Part shown: positions 34,203 through 43,373 of the stretch, in pieces
How the letters are laid out: the number at the start of each line of letters is the position of its first letter
How positions within the stretch are numbered: the first letter of the stretch is position 1
From: G963668345 sp965226215
GTDB taxonomy: Bacteria > Acidobacteriota > Terriglobia > Bryobacterales > UBA6623
Direction of reading: 5' to 3'
Assembly (NCBI GenBank): GCA_965226215.1
Contig: CBDDCH010000002.1
Span: forward strand, 3,162,001 to 3,226,000
DNA: 64,000 nucleotides
The notes under the pieces: model-generated
The model's input: only the letters and a program-made list of their open reading frames with translations
Databases searched by the model: none
Told to the model about the DNA's origin: nothing
Program-made: the position numbers and the translations under genes

Positions 34203-35216
34203 CTAGTTCAGTCCCCGCTTTCCGATGAGCCTGGCGAGATCGACCACGCGATTGGAGTAACCCCATTCGTTGTCGTACCAGGCCAGAACCTTGACCAGGT
34301 TTCCGTCGAGGACCTTCGTCATCGAGCCGTCGACAATCGATGAGCGAGGGTCGCGCATGAAGTCGCTCGAAACCAGGGGCTCCTCCGTATAGCCCAGAAT
34401 GCCCTTCAGCGGCGGCGCTTCAGAGGCTTCCTTGAGTTTGGCGTTGACTTCACTAGCCGTGGCGGTCTTATCGAGAACAGCCACCAGGTCCACGACCGAC
34501 ACGTTGGGCGTGGGCACACGTATGGCAAATCCATCACACTTGCCTTTGAGATCGGGCATGACCAACCCGATGGCAGCCGCGGCCCCCGTCTTGGTCGGAA
34601 TCATGTTGAGCGCCGCCGCTCGGGCACGGCGGAGGTCTGCGTGTGGTGCATCCAGAGTCATTTGGTCATTTGTGTAGCTGTGGACCGTGGTCATCGTCGC
34701 TTTGGCAATTCCAAAGTGATCGTGCAACACTTTCGCGACTGGCGCCAGGCAGTTCGTCGTGCACGAAGCGTTCGAGATAACCTTGTGCCTTTCCGGATCG
34801 TACTGGGAATCGTTGACGCCGAGCACAACCGTAATGTCTTCTCCCTTCGCCGGCGCCGAGATAATCACTTTCTTCACGCCGTCGCGCAAATGTTTCGACG
34901 CGTTCTCCGCTTTCGTGAAGAGGCCCGTGGACTCCACAACGACCTGGGCTCCAACCTCCGACCAAGGGATCTGACCCGGGTCTCTCTGAGCGAAAACCTT
35001 TACAAATCGGTCGCCTACCTGGATACCGTCGTCCGTCGATTTCACATCGACATCGAGATTGCCCAACACCGAGTCGTGCTTGAGCAAGTGCGCCAGGGTA
35101 ACCGTATCGGTGATGTCGTTGACCGCTACGATTTCGATGTCGGGAGCGTTCATGGCTGCACGATACACGTTGCGCCCGATACGACCAAAGCCGTTAATGC
35201 CAACCTTTACTGCCAT
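34203..35216 (-). CDS. gap: Glyceraldehyde-3-phosphate dehydrogenase, type I
   Basis: A 337-residue NAD(P)-dependent enzyme of glycolysis. The nucleotide motif VGINGFGRIGRNVY opens the protein. The catalytic Cys is in VISNASCTTNCLAP and the His in TTVHSYTNDQM. RRARAAALNMIPTKTGAA and WYDNEWGYSNRVVDL complete the type I pattern. It is the first gene of a gap-pgk pair; a ribosome site is seen as GAGGAGAAG about 10 nt before the ATG on the minus strand. Confidence 0.97.
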   Translation of the reverse strand: MAVKVGINGFGRIGRNVYRAAMNAPDIEIVAVNDITDTVTLAHLLKHDSVLGNLDVDVKSTDDGIQVGDRFVKVFAQRDPGQIPWSEVGAQVVVESTGLFTKAENASKHLRDGVKKVIISAPAKGEDITVVLGVNDSQYDPERHKVISNASCTTNCLAPVAKVLHDHFGIAKATMTTVHSYTNDQMTLDAPHADLRRARAAALNMIPTKTGAAAAIGLVMPDLKGKCDGFAIRVPTPNVSVVDLVAVLDKTATASEVNAKLKEASEAPPLKGILGYTEEPLVSSDFMRDPRSSIVDGSMTKVLDGNLVKVLAWYDNEWGYSNRVVDLARLIGKRGLN

Positions 35217-35248
35217 GGTCTTTTGTCTTCTCCTCGTGTATTTTGATG

Positions 35249-36052
35249 TTATCGTTCCACTGGCTCGTCGCTTCTGACCTCGCCGCCAACGCCCGCATAG
35301 GAATCGCGAACCCGGGTCACCTTCCCGTCTACAAAGGTGACGAATGTGATATTGCCGGGAGGCGTGCCGTAAATCCAGTCTTCGCTTTCTACGCCGTGTT
35401 GGGCCTCCCGCACCTTTCGATTTGGCCGGCCCCTGGCCAGCAAGACCATGTCGCGGTCCATTCCCGGTAGGACGGTCTTCTCCTTGATGGCTTCTTGGAA
35501 TTCCTCCGAAAGGCTTTCCACATAGAGTTGTGTGGCCGAACGCTGCTCAAAATCGAGGACGGGCTTGAGCATTTTCTTGATTTCGTCGGGACCGACATCC
35601 GGGAATGCTTCGGCGAATACCAGAGAAATCGTTGTGCCCCCCGGCGCATGAACATTCTGACCGCCTATCGTACTCCCCCTTTGTCGTCGGCTGGCGCCCC
35701 CGGAGATTTGAATCCGATGCCACCATTTGCGCCCGCCCTTGATGCCATGGTTGAGCTGCAAGATCAACCGCTTCCGCTCGAACTTCATCTTCGTAATCTG
35801 AATGAGGTTGCCTAGTTTCGCTGCGGGGCCGAACTTGTCCATCGCGTCCTGCCAAACATCCTCGTCGTAGGTTCCCTTAGGATTAATGGCCAGCGGCTTT
35901 TTCGACCGCGGAATGATCACCTTGACAGTTCCGTATTCCGCCATCAGCTCCCGAACGATCTGTACCCGCTTGTCGAGACTGAGACTGTGACGGCCGTCCA
36001 CGGCCCCGGCAGCCAACACCAACCAGCAAACGGCTACACCGAGTTTCCTCAT
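35249..36052 (-). CDS. Uncharacterised exported protein
   Basis: From ATG 36052 the product has 267 residues with a signal peptide (LGVAVCWLVLAAGAVDG). The frame stays open to 36136, but 36052 overlaps the stop of the CPBP protease gene by ATGA, a strong sign of translational coupling. The mature part starts with a helical region (KRVQIVRELMAEYGTVKVII) and has a conserved-looking C-terminus (NITFVTFVDGKVTRVRDSYA). I recognise no family with certainty; similar small exported proteins occur in Acidobacteria. Function unknown. Confidence 0.7.
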   Translation of the reverse strand: MRKLGVAVCWLVLAAGAVDGRHSLSLDKRVQIVRELMAEYGTVKVIIPRSKKPLAINPKGTYDEDVWQDAMDKFGPAAKLGNLIQITKMKFERKRLILQLNHGIKGGRKWWHRIQISGGASRRQRGSTIGGQNVHAPGGTTISLVFAEAFPDVGPDEIKKMLKPVLDFEQRSATQLYVESLSEEFQEAIKEKTVLPGMDRDMVLLARGRPNRKVREAQHGVESEDWIYGTPPGNITFVTFVDGKVTRVRDSYAGVGGEVRSDEPVER

Positions 36053-37053
36053 TTCTGACCTGCTTCCCCGGTCACAAACGGCACCTTCGAATCCCAGATA
36101 ACCGGTCTCGGGTTCGCTGGGATGGGCGCCTTCCACAGGACCACCCCAATCGCCACGACCACCAGCGTCGTTACCGGGCTCGCTTCGGGTCCGTAGGCGC
36201 CCCCCGCCCAGTAGGCCGAACCGGTTGGCACGATATTCAGGTCTGTCAATCTAATTCTAAGTCCACTTAGGTTCGCACCAACAGTGGCCAACGCGAGATT
36301 CCACCCACAGTGCATGCCGTAGGGCAACCAAAGTGAGCGAAAACGTACCAACGCCAGGCCGAACAAGACGCCGAACAGGACGGTGTTTACTGCGGCCGGT
36401 CCGGAAAATTCCGGATTCCGGCCATGCAACCAAGCGAACAAGAACGAGGTCCCCACAATCGCCACCCAAGGATTCGTGGCGCGCATCAATTGCTGCAGGC
36501 CGTAGCCGCGAAACAACATCTCCTCGCCCGCCGCGCCGATAGCGAGAATGACGATACCGACTCCCAGCGCCGGCGTCCACGCCATGTCGTCCGTCCAAAC
36601 ACCTCTGCGGATCTCGATCCAGCCCGCAGCCCATTGCACGGCTACTATCGACAATCCAGCCCCCGTTCCCAACACCAAGCCGAAGCCGACGTGCGAGATC
36701 GCGAAGCGCCCACCGGGCAAGGCGATGTCGGCGAAAGGTTTCCGGTAGGGGAACCGTAGCAGCAACACGGTTACCGTTAACACCGCCGGAAACAGCGAAA
36801 GCACGGTTAGCAGAAGAGGGTGGTCGAGCCCGGGACTCCCCCGGAGCGCCCAAGCCAGCGCCCGCCATAGCACGAAACAAAGAACACAGAATAGGCCGGT
36901 TTGAGCAAGGCTCTCCCAAAATCGCCTCATGCCCCGCTGGATCACCCGGTTCCCCTGGCCGTCGATGCCCACCTTACCTGAGTTCGATCCTTGTTCGGAG
37001 ATGGAAGGAACTCCCAGTTGTGGGTCAGACGCCATTCCTGCTAACCGCTGCAT
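36049..37053 (-). CDS. CPBP-family intramembrane metalloprotease
   Basis: A 334-residue protein with eight or so membrane segments. The CAAX-protease-like/bacteriocin-processing (Abi) motifs are clear: GAAGEEMLFRGYGLQQLM (motif 1, EExxxR), FAWLHGRN (motif 2, FxxxH-like) and WLPYGMHCGWN (motif 3, HxxxN). These residues form the intramembrane active site that cleaves near membranes. The start may be the ATG at 37053 or one 18 nt later. It is coupled to the exported protein at 35249, a possible substrate or partner. Confidence 0.88.
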   Translation of the reverse strand: MQRLAGMASDPQLGVPSISEQGSNSGKVGIDGQGNRVIQRGMRRFWESLAQTGLFCVLCFVLWRALAWALRGSPGLDHPLLLTVLSLFPAVLTVTVLLLRFPYRKPFADIALPGGRFAISHVGFGLVLGTGAGLSIVAVQWAAGWIEIRRGVWTDDMAWTPALGVGIVILAIGAAGEEMLFRGYGLQQLMRATNPWVAIVGTSFLFAWLHGRNPEFSGPAAVNTVLFGVLFGLALVRFRSLWLPYGMHCGWNLALATVGANLSGLRIRLTDLNIVPTGSAYWAGGAYGPEASPVTTLVVVAIGVVLWKAPIPANPRPVIWDSKVPFVTGEAGQK

Positions 37054-37092
37054 TTTCCGGGCGCGCCATAAAGCCTACCGCACCTGAACGAC

Positions 37093-37226
37093 CTAGTGAG
37101 CTGTCCCCGACAAGACCTCCTGATCGTCTTGGCGACGTGGCGCACGCATTCTTGCTTGCCGTGTCGCGCTGTCAAGCCCGACATTACCGAATCTATAGTG
37201 AACTTGTCTCCCGGACATTCCACTAG
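37093..37226. repeat. MITE-like element, family 2, copy B
   Basis: A 134-bp unit with ends CTAGTGAGCTGTCCCCGACA and, as reverse complement of the right end, CTAGTGGAATGTCCGGGAGA. It contains GACGTGGCGCACGCATTCTT and CCCGACATTACCGAATCTAT, shared with copies at 24744, 51968 and 54233. It encodes nothing and separates the redoxin and CPBP genes. Confidence 0.7.
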
Positions 37227-37269
37227 CCGCACGAACCTTGCTGTCGTCGGCGCTTTCGAGGTGGCGATC

Positions 37270-37296
37270 AAGGCTCCGACCGGAGCCTTAGTTTTT
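37270..37296. terminator. Hairpin downstream of the redoxin gene
   Basis: AAGGCTCCG (37270-37278) and CGGAGCCTT (37281-37289) form a strong stem, followed on the plus strand by AGTTTTT. It lies 13 bp past the redoxin stop, which is on the minus strand, where the stem is instead preceded by an A tract. A terminator role is likely but its main direction is uncertain. Confidence 0.45.
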
Positions 37297-37302
37297 CGAA
37301 CC

Positions 37303-37803
37303 TCAACCACCTCGATGATCGAGGACGTCCTCCCCGAGATCAAAAGGCGTGAGATCCGTAATGCCGGCGGCTTCACCCACCCGGCTGCTGATCCGCTCCA
37401 TGTCCTTCCTGTCCCAGCCAACCGAAATCTCAGCGATCGCGCCGTCACGATCGATCAAAAAGCTCGTGGGCACGTGGGTCAGCTCATAGGCGTTCGACAC
37501 GGGATACATTTCTTCTTCAGGATCGAAAAGCTCGGTCAGACTAACCTCGAACTCTTCGTTGAACGCCGTCGTAGCGCCAGGCCCATCTTGCGAAACCGCC
37601 CAAACTGTGACGGGTGTGCCCTCCAGGCGAGACTGCAGGCGGCCTATGAACGGCAATGCATATTGACACGTGGGACAAGAAACCTTGAAAAAGGTCAGCA
37701 GCACGGGCCCCGTTTGAAGGGCGGCTGAGAGAGTGCGCGGCTGGTCATCGCGGTCAAGGAGCGTGAAGTCAGGAGCTTGAGAGCCTTGGGACAGCGCTGC
37801 CAT
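37303..37803 (-). CDS. Redoxin-domain (AhpC/TSA-like) thiol protein
   Basis: A 166-residue thioredoxin-fold protein. The N-terminus SQGSQAPDFTLLDRDD is peroxiredoxin-like, and the active site reads FFKVSCPTCQYALPF, a CPTC pair suggesting disulfide exchange or thiol peroxidase activity. The cis-proline loop THVPTSFLIDRDG is present. No signal peptide, so it acts in the cytoplasm. It may reduce thiols or peroxides; partner unknown. Single gene upstream of the family 2 repeat. Confidence 0.85.
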   Translation of the reverse strand: MAALSQGSQAPDFTLLDRDDQPRTLSAALQTGPVLLTFFKVSCPTCQYALPFIGRLQSRLEGTPVTVWAVSQDGPGATTAFNEEFEVSLTELFDPEEEMYPVSNAYELTHVPTSFLIDRDGAIAEISVGWDRKDMERISSRVGEAAGITDLTPFDLGEDVLDHRGG

Positions 37804-38215
37804 CTAAACTTCCCTTCCACCCGGGGAGAGTTTTCCCCGGAGTAACGCGACTGAGCCGGCGACTTTCCCATTCTAACAGCCGGCGCCTGTCACACTTGAC
37901 TCACGACTGTTCCAGCGAACTTATCGCGGCTCGACTATTGATGTGGGGCCGCCGCACCCACCGGCACGGCAGGGTTTGTCTCAACAAACCAGATGGACGT
38001 CGTGACGAGCTTTGGCTAAGTCGGCGCTGTGCTAACCTTGGCTTTGCTTCTGCACAATAGTCAGGCGGCAACCGCCTGACGGTCGAAAACAACCTCGCCA
38101 AAGCGCAGCACTAGCCGTCCGGACTTCCCTGCCCCATCAAAGCTCCTAACGGTTTGCCGGACTTTGTGACGAGTTCTTGGAGTTGGGGTTGGATTTGTCA
38201 GCGGAATCGGTAATC
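37804..38215. other. Intergenic stretch with strong hairpins
   Basis: About 410 bp between divergent genes. No gene is supported. Two hairpins are visible: CCGGGGA with TCCCCGG near 37822-37842, and the perfect GTCAGGCGG-CAA-CCGCCTGAC at 38060-38080. Promoters for the redoxin and peptidase genes should lie here but none is clear. Confidence 0.6.
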
Positions 38216-40027
38216 GTGAAACGCCCCGCATCCATGTTTGGCAAGATTTGCTCACCGGTATGTCTTCTGGTCTTGCTAGGGCAAGTCCTCGCGGCGGAAA
38301 CACGCTACGAGATCGACCTGGCGGACGCGAAATCCGGTTGGCTGACGATCACAGCGGAGACCACCTGCCCGCAAGCGCAGTGCGATTTTCAGTTGCCGGT
38401 CTGGAATGCCGTCTACCAGGTCCGAGACTTCGTGCAGTACGTCGTCGGTTTCGAGGCCCATACTTCCGCTGGAAGCGCGGTCCCCACAAGCAAACCTAAT
38501 CCTTCGCTATGGAGGCTGAGCGTTCCCGCGGGTGAGCGCTTCCAAGTTCGCTATCGTGTTCGCGCCGACCGCTCCGGACCCTTCGGCGCCTACGCCGACT
38601 CCGAGCACGTTTGCCTCAATCTGGCCCAAGTGCTCGCGTACCCTGTAGATGCGCGCCGGCATCGATTCACTCTGCGTCTTCGCAACGTTCCGCCGCGCTG
38701 GAAAGCCGGATTGGAGCTACCCACGAGCGACGGCGCCTACTATGCCCCTAGCTACGACCGGCTAGTCGACACGCCATTCCACCTTTCCGATTCCGAAGAA
38801 ACCGAATTCGAACACGCCGGGCGGCGCATACGAATTCTGGCCCATCCCCGCGCAGGCGACTACAACCTCCGCCTACTCAAAAGGACGGTCAAAAAAATCG
38901 TCGCCGCCACAACGGAACTCATGGGAGACGTTCCCTTCCCCTCCTACACCTTCGTCTACCACTTCTCCGACGACCCCGGGGGAGGAATGGAATATCGCAA
39001 CGGGACCAGTATCTACGGGCCCCGACGGTGCGGCGACTGTGACATGTCGGGCCTCGCCACCCATGAGTTTTTTCACGTCTGGAACATAAAGAGGATTCGA
39101 CCCCAATCACTGGAGCCCATCGATTTCACCCAACCCAACTACAGCCCGTCGCTGTGGTTCTCGGAAGGAGTGACTTCCGCCTACTCCGAATACATCCGCC
39201 TACGAAGTGGGTTGAGGAGTGAGGCCGACTTCCTGGCCCGCTTGGGGCGGCTGATCACGAATCATGAGCGCCGGCCGGCCAGCCGCACCCAGTCAGCCGA
39301 GGAGTCCAGCATCGAGGTCTGGCTCGAACGGCATCCAGCGTACGGACGGCCCGACCGGAGTACCTCCTACTACCTGAAAGGCGAAATCGTCGCACACCTT
39401 CTCGACCTGAGCATTCGTCACTGGACAGAGAATCGTCGCAGCCTCGACGACGTGATGAGACAGCTCAATCGGGATTACGCACAAAAGGGCCGCTCCTTCA
39501 ACGACACCGAAGCGCTAGAGTCGATAGCCAGTGAAGTCGTTGCCCGAGACCTTTCTCCGGTTTTCGACGAGTTAGTGCGCAGCGCAGCGCAGATTCCCTG
39601 GAACCGCTATTTCGGCTACGCGGGTTACAAGCTTTCCGAAACCAAGGAGTCAAGGCTCGACCTGAGGATGAGCCTTTCCAACCCGCCGGGTCTCGGCATC
39701 GTCGTCTCGGATGTTCAACCAACGGGGCCCGCCGCCACCGCTGGGTTTCGGCTAGGCGATCGTCTTGTCACCATCAACGCGCGACGGGTCACCGGGGGAC
39801 CAGACGAGGTGACGCGGCAGATCACTGTCCATCAGCAGGACGGGGTCCAGGTTGGCGTGGAACGGGCCGGCGTTCCCCTCGTCCTTTCCGTCAAGCCTCG
39901 CAAAATATCCCAATCGGTTCACCGCCTCACGGCACTCGAGGACGCCACTCGCTTGCAACTGACGATACGCCAAGGGTGGCTTGAAAGGCGCACAGCAGAA
40001 TCGTCAAACACTGTCTCTTCCCCGTGA
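38216..40027 (+). CDS. M61-family peptidase with C-terminal PDZ domain
   Basis: A 603-residue exported metallopeptidase of the glycyl aminopeptidase group. The signal region is ICSPVCLLVLLGQVLAA. The zinc site is LATHEFFHVWNIKRI (HEFFH at 283-287) with the downstream ligand in LWFSEGVTSAYSEY. A PDZ domain follows at about 500-585 (GIVVSDVQPTGPAATAGFRL, then GDRLVTIN). The frame opens at TTG 38177; GTG 38216 or ATG 38234 fit the signal peptide better, so the start is uncertain. It would trim Gly- or Ala-starting peptides outside the cytoplasm. Confidence 0.87.
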   Translation: MKRPASMFGKICSPVCLLVLLGQVLAAETRYEIDLADAKSGWLTITAETTCPQAQCDFQLPVWNAVYQVRDFVQYVVGFEAHTSAGSAVPTSKPNPSLWRLSVPAGERFQVRYRVRADRSGPFGAYADSEHVCLNLAQVLAYPVDARRHRFTLRLRNVPPRWKAGLELPTSDGAYYAPSYDRLVDTPFHLSDSEETEFEHAGRRIRILAHPRAGDYNLRLLKRTVKKIVAATTELMGDVPFPSYTFVYHFSDDPGGGMEYRNGTSIYGPRRCGDCDMSGLATHEFFHVWNIKRIRPQSLEPIDFTQPNYSPSLWFSEGVTSAYSEYIRLRSGLRSEADFLARLGRLITNHERRPASRTQSAEESSIEVWLERHPAYGRPDRSTSYYLKGEIVAHLLDLSIRHWTENRRSLDDVMRQLNRDYAQKGRSFNDTEALESIASEVVARDLSPVFDELVRSAAQIPWNRYFGYAGYKLSETKESRLDLRMSLSNPPGLGIVVSDVQPTGPAATAGFRLGDRLVTINARRVTGGPDEVTRQITVHQQDGVQVGVERAGVPLVLSVKPRKISQSVHRLTALEDATRLQLTIRQGWLERRTAESSNTVSSP

Positions 40028-40551
40028 CGGCCTGCCGAAAGACGATTCGTCGCGGGATAAGCAGCCAGGTGGACGATCGGGAACTTCGGGCACGCCATTT
40101 GCCGTGCCCCTACATTTCCAGGCACCCAACAGATCTGTAGGGGCACAGCATGCTGTGCCCGCCTGCCCTCGCCCGAAACCTGGGCCCGTAGCGCAGGCCT
40201 GGGCGGTTGTTTTGCCCAGACCTGCGGCTTTTGATTCGGTTCCCAGAACCATGTTCCCACAGTGTCACGCGGAGTACCGCGGGATTGAGGGGCAACGTTA
40301 CGACATCCGACTCTCAAGCCGCATGATTTGGGATGGGTTGTCCGGAAGAACATACACAGAACGGACGCAGGTCTCGAGAACGGCACCGAGCCTTACGCTA
40401 CGGCTGCTCGTAGCGGGTTATTCTTGCCCAAAACCACCACGACCAGCCGCCCGTGCCAAACACAAGCCAAAGCCCATCCCAACCGAGTTTTGCCAACCCG
40501 TTGAAGAGGCAGGTCCAGTCGCACCTGCCATAATGGATAACTCACCCGCCG
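40028..40551. other. Repeat-rich intergenic stretch
   Basis: About 520 bp with no supported gene; a long frame across 39981-40601 is rich in repeat sequence and lacks any domain. It holds the inverted repeat at 40088-40161 and a second stem built from GCAGGCCTGGGC and GCCCAGACCTGC near 40190-40230. These are REP-like sequences rather than coding DNA. Confidence 0.6.
40088..40161. repeat. REP-like inverted repeat (GGGCACG...CCCCTACA)
   Basis: The left arm ends GCCGTGCCCCTACA (40101-40114) and the right arm starts TGTAGGGGCACAGC (40136-40149). Each arm is itself a hairpin (CGGGCACGCC with GCCGTGCCC; GGGCACAGCATGCTGTGCCC). The same GTAGGGGC core appears in the element at 12697-12892. Confidence 0.65.
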
Positions 40552-42012
40552 ATGCAAACTCACCGCCTCGAGAGCAGCAGTCCCCTGCAAACACTCATTA
40601 GGCGAGCACACCGCCGTGTGTTGGCCCATGCGGCCATGGCAGAGGTCTTCACGGTAGGCGCTGTTTCTCTTCTCGGTCTCGCCCTCCTTTTGATTGCCGG
40701 CACGGACTCCTTTCCTATCCCGCTTCTGTGGCTGTTCTGTGTCTTCGGACTGGGGGCGGCGATCTACCGCTGGATTCGCAAGAGAGCTACACCCTATCGA
40801 GTTGCGCAACGGCTCGATTCGCGCTGGTCTACACACGATCAGATTTCCACGGCCTACCACTTCTTGGATCACGAGGCCCCCGCGCTTAGGGCAGCTAGTG
40901 CACAGCGGTTTTTGGCCGAGGAAGCCGGCCGTACGCAAGACGTGGCCCGAGCCTTGCCGTTCCAGCTCCCTGGCAGTGCTCGGTGGCTATTAGCCGTGGC
41001 CTTATTGACTACTTCCCTGTGGATTTTGCGATATCTTCTACACCCTAGCTCGACGCTCCAGCCGCCTCTCCCGGCCCTTGTCACACAAGCCCTGTACGGC
41101 AGCCAGAACGAAGACGCAAGCCCGGGCCCGGCGACTCCCGACGGAGAGCTTTCTGGTTCGCCACCCGCGCAAGTTGACGCTCGGCTGGATCAAACGGCGA
41201 TTGACCTCCAAGGCGATGATCTAGCCTCCCTACGGAGCGCTGACGAGTCCAAGGGGAGGCTTGATGCTGGGAGTCAACGCCCGGCGTCAAACGCGCCTTC
41301 CGGCAAGGATCCTGTACCCGATCAAGGTGCTCCGGCCGAAGCCATGGCCGCCACAGATTCGCTCTCACCTTACGACGCCCACCAGGCGTCTCGGCCTGAG
41401 GCCGCTACCGCGCTGGCTGCTGCTCCGCCCGACGGGGAGGACCTTAGCCAATGGAACCCGGCGCCCAGCAGCCTGCTCCAACGCCTGCAAGAGCTGCTCC
41501 AGGGCATGCTGGCGACATCGGACCGCAAAGCCGCCGATCGAGGGGAGAACCGCTGGGGCGCTTCACCTCTGGCGATGCCCGAGCGACATCGCCGGCCTGG
41601 TGATGCACAAAACACTTCTTCTGGTCCAGATTCTCCTCGCTCACCCGGGGGCGATCATCAACAGGCTTTAATCGACCAGGTTGCCATCAGCTCAATCGAC
41701 GGAGCCGCCGACCAGACAACACAAGCCGAAACGCAGGTCGGAACGGCTGGCCAGGGCGACGGATCCAAGCAAACCAGCCCCTTCACCGACCCGGCCGTGC
41801 AGTTTAGCGAACTGGCCGCACTATACCAGCGACGGGCGGACGAAATCCGCGGAGCCTTCACGGTTGAGGCCAGTTCATCTCGCCAGAGCGCCCGCACTCC
41901 CTACTCCCCGAAAGAAGCGGGTCATCATGGCGCGCCCGGCGTGGTAAGCCGAGACGAGATCCCCGTTAGCCACAGACCCTACATAAAGGAATACTTTAAA
42001 CGTCTCCAGTAA
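40552..42012 (+). CDS. Membrane protein of unknown function, MoxR-associated
   Basis: A 486-residue protein with two hydrophobic hairpin segments near the N-terminus (VFTVGAVSLLGLALLLIAGT and LLWLFCVFGLGAAIY) and one at about 150 (SARWLLAVALLTTSLWILRY). The remaining two thirds are low complexity and probably disordered, ending in DEIPVSHRPYIKEYFKRL. Its stop lies 8 bp before the moxR start. In MoxR/Bat-type loci a membrane protein of this shape usually accompanies the ATPase; its exact role is unknown. Confidence 0.75.
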   Translation: MQTHRLESSSPLQTLIRRAHRRVLAHAAMAEVFTVGAVSLLGLALLLIAGTDSFPIPLLWLFCVFGLGAAIYRWIRKRATPYRVAQRLDSRWSTHDQISTAYHFLDHEAPALRAASAQRFLAEEAGRTQDVARALPFQLPGSARWLLAVALLTTSLWILRYLLHPSSTLQPPLPALVTQALYGSQNEDASPGPATPDGELSGSPPAQVDARLDQTAIDLQGDDLASLRSADESKGRLDAGSQRPASNAPSGKDPVPDQGAPAEAMAATDSLSPYDAHQASRPEAATALAAAPPDGEDLSQWNPAPSSLLQRLQELLQGMLATSDRKAADRGENRWGASPLAMPERHRRPGDAQNTSSGPDSPRSPGGDHQQALIDQVAISSIDGAADQTTQAETQVGTAGQGDGSKQTSPFTDPAVQFSELAALYQRRADEIRGAFTVEASSSRQSARTPYSPKEAGHHGAPGVVSRDEIPVSHRPYIKEYFKRLQ

Positions 42013-42020
42013 CAACCACA

Positions 42021-43022
42021 GTGGGCACGGTTTCATTCGAAGTGCAACTAAAGAATCTGACTGACAAACTCGATCTCGTTCGTCGCGAAGTCGGCCGCAT
42101 CATCGTTGGACAGGACGATGTCGTCGAAGGGGTCCTCATTGCTCTTATAGCCGGGGGGCACGTCTTGTTGGAGGGTGTGCCAGGGCTGGGCAAAACCACG
42201 CTGCTACGGACCCTTGCCAGAGCGATGCAGTTGAAGGACTCGCGAATCCAGTTCACCCCGGATCTAATGCCCGCCGACATCGTCGGAAGCGTGGTGCTCG
42301 AGGCTGACTCGCTGGGATCCAAGCACCTGCGTTTCGAACCGGGGCCCATCTTCGCCCATCTCGTCCTGGCCGATGAGATTAACCGCGCTACCCCTCGCAC
42401 GCAGTCGGCGCTTCTGGAAGCGATGCAGGAACGAACCGTCACCAGCGGCAACGCGACGCATCCTCTGGAAGAGCCCTTCCTAGTGATGGCGACGCAAAAC
42501 CCGCTGGAAATGGAGGGTACTTACCCTCTGCCCGAAGCCCAGCTTGACCGCTTCCTGATGAAGATTCTGGTGAACTATCCAAGTCAAGCCGAGCTGGAGA
42601 CGATCGTCGAGCGATCCATGGTGCTAGAGCAACCCTCGGTCCAGCGAGTCGTCGATCGGGCCGACATTCTGGACCTACGTCGCGCCGCACAGGAAATCCT
42701 GGTCGCACCGCACGTCCGAAACCTCGCCATTGAGTTTGTGCTCGCCACGCAGCCGGGAAACGAGAAAACCCATCGACTGGCTCAACGCTATATCCGCTAC
42801 GGGAGTTCGCCGCGGGGAGCGCAAGCCCTTGTGCTGGGCGGGCGTGTCAGGGCCCTGCTGCACGATCGGCTGAATGTGAGCACCGAGGACATCCGGGATC
42901 TAGCGCTGCCCGCGCTGCGGCATCGCATCATTCTTAATTTCGACGCTCATACTGAGGGCCAAACGCCTGATCGAGTGTTGGCGGGGATCCTCGACTCGGT
43001 GCTCGATAGCGCAACCAGCTGA
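42021..43022 (+). CDS. MoxR-family AAA+ ATPase
   Basis: A 333-residue chaperone-like ATPase from GTG 42021. Walker A is LLEGVPGLGKTTLLRT and Walker B LVLADEINRATPRTQSALLE; the sensor region VMATQNPLEMEGTYPLPEAQ is typical of MoxR. The C-terminal lid follows (RYGSSPRGAQALVLGGRVRA). MoxR proteins aid maturation of exported or metal-cofactor complexes with VWA/DUF58 partners. Here the upstream partner is a membrane protein, and the usual downstream DUF58 gene is absent. Confidence 0.92.
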   Translation: MGTVSFEVQLKNLTDKLDLVRREVGRIIVGQDDVVEGVLIALIAGGHVLLEGVPGLGKTTLLRTLARAMQLKDSRIQFTPDLMPADIVGSVVLEADSLGSKHLRFEPGPIFAHLVLADEINRATPRTQSALLEAMQERTVTSGNATHPLEEPFLVMATQNPLEMEGTYPLPEAQLDRFLMKILVNYPSQAELETIVERSMVLEQPSVQRVVDRADILDLRRAAQEILVAPHVRNLAIEFVLATQPGNEKTHRLAQRYIRYGSSPRGAQALVLGGRVRALLHDRLNVSTEDIRDLALPALRHRIILNFDAHTEGQTPDRVLAGILDSVLDSATS

Positions 43023-43373
43023 CCGGACAACTGCGCCCTTTATATCCCAGAACGCCGAGCGTGAGCGAGCGGTCCGGGGATCAGTGGTTGTTGCGGGGAT
43101 TGACCTGTCACTGGCGTTCCAGGCTCAGCTCCTTGCTCTCGCACACCCTTGCCATGCCCGATTCGGAGCCGCGAACGCCAGTGAGCGGCCATGGCGTACG
43201 GGCCAAGCCTGTGCCCCACCCAAAGGATGAACGCGGGTGGGTTTTCGACGGGGCGGTCCAGAGATGACACCGCCACCTGAAACGAGAACAAGATTCTCGT
43301 TCCATCGTGCTGCAAGAGGCCTGGATCTCCTAACCCGCTAGGACGCACCTCAGTAGATAAGTCGTTGATTCTC
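43023..43373. other. Intergenic stretch with two inverted repeats
   Basis: About 350 bp without a gene. TCACTGGCGTTC (43108-43119) pairs perfectly with GAACGCCAGTGA (43173-43184). A tighter hairpin, AACGAGAA-CAAGA-TTCTCGTT (43281-43301), lies between the convergent moxR and Rrf2 genes and may end transcription from either side. Confidence 0.6.

Noticed and set aside
36257..36919. 220-residue minus-strand frame in the CPBP gene
   Set aside because: Alternative phase of the protease; no membrane pattern or motifs.
39981..40601. 206-residue plus-strand frame
   Set aside because: It begins in the peptidase gene, crosses REP-like palindromes and has no domain.
42439..42708. Minus-strand small frame in moxR
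   Set aside because: Shadow of the ATPase.
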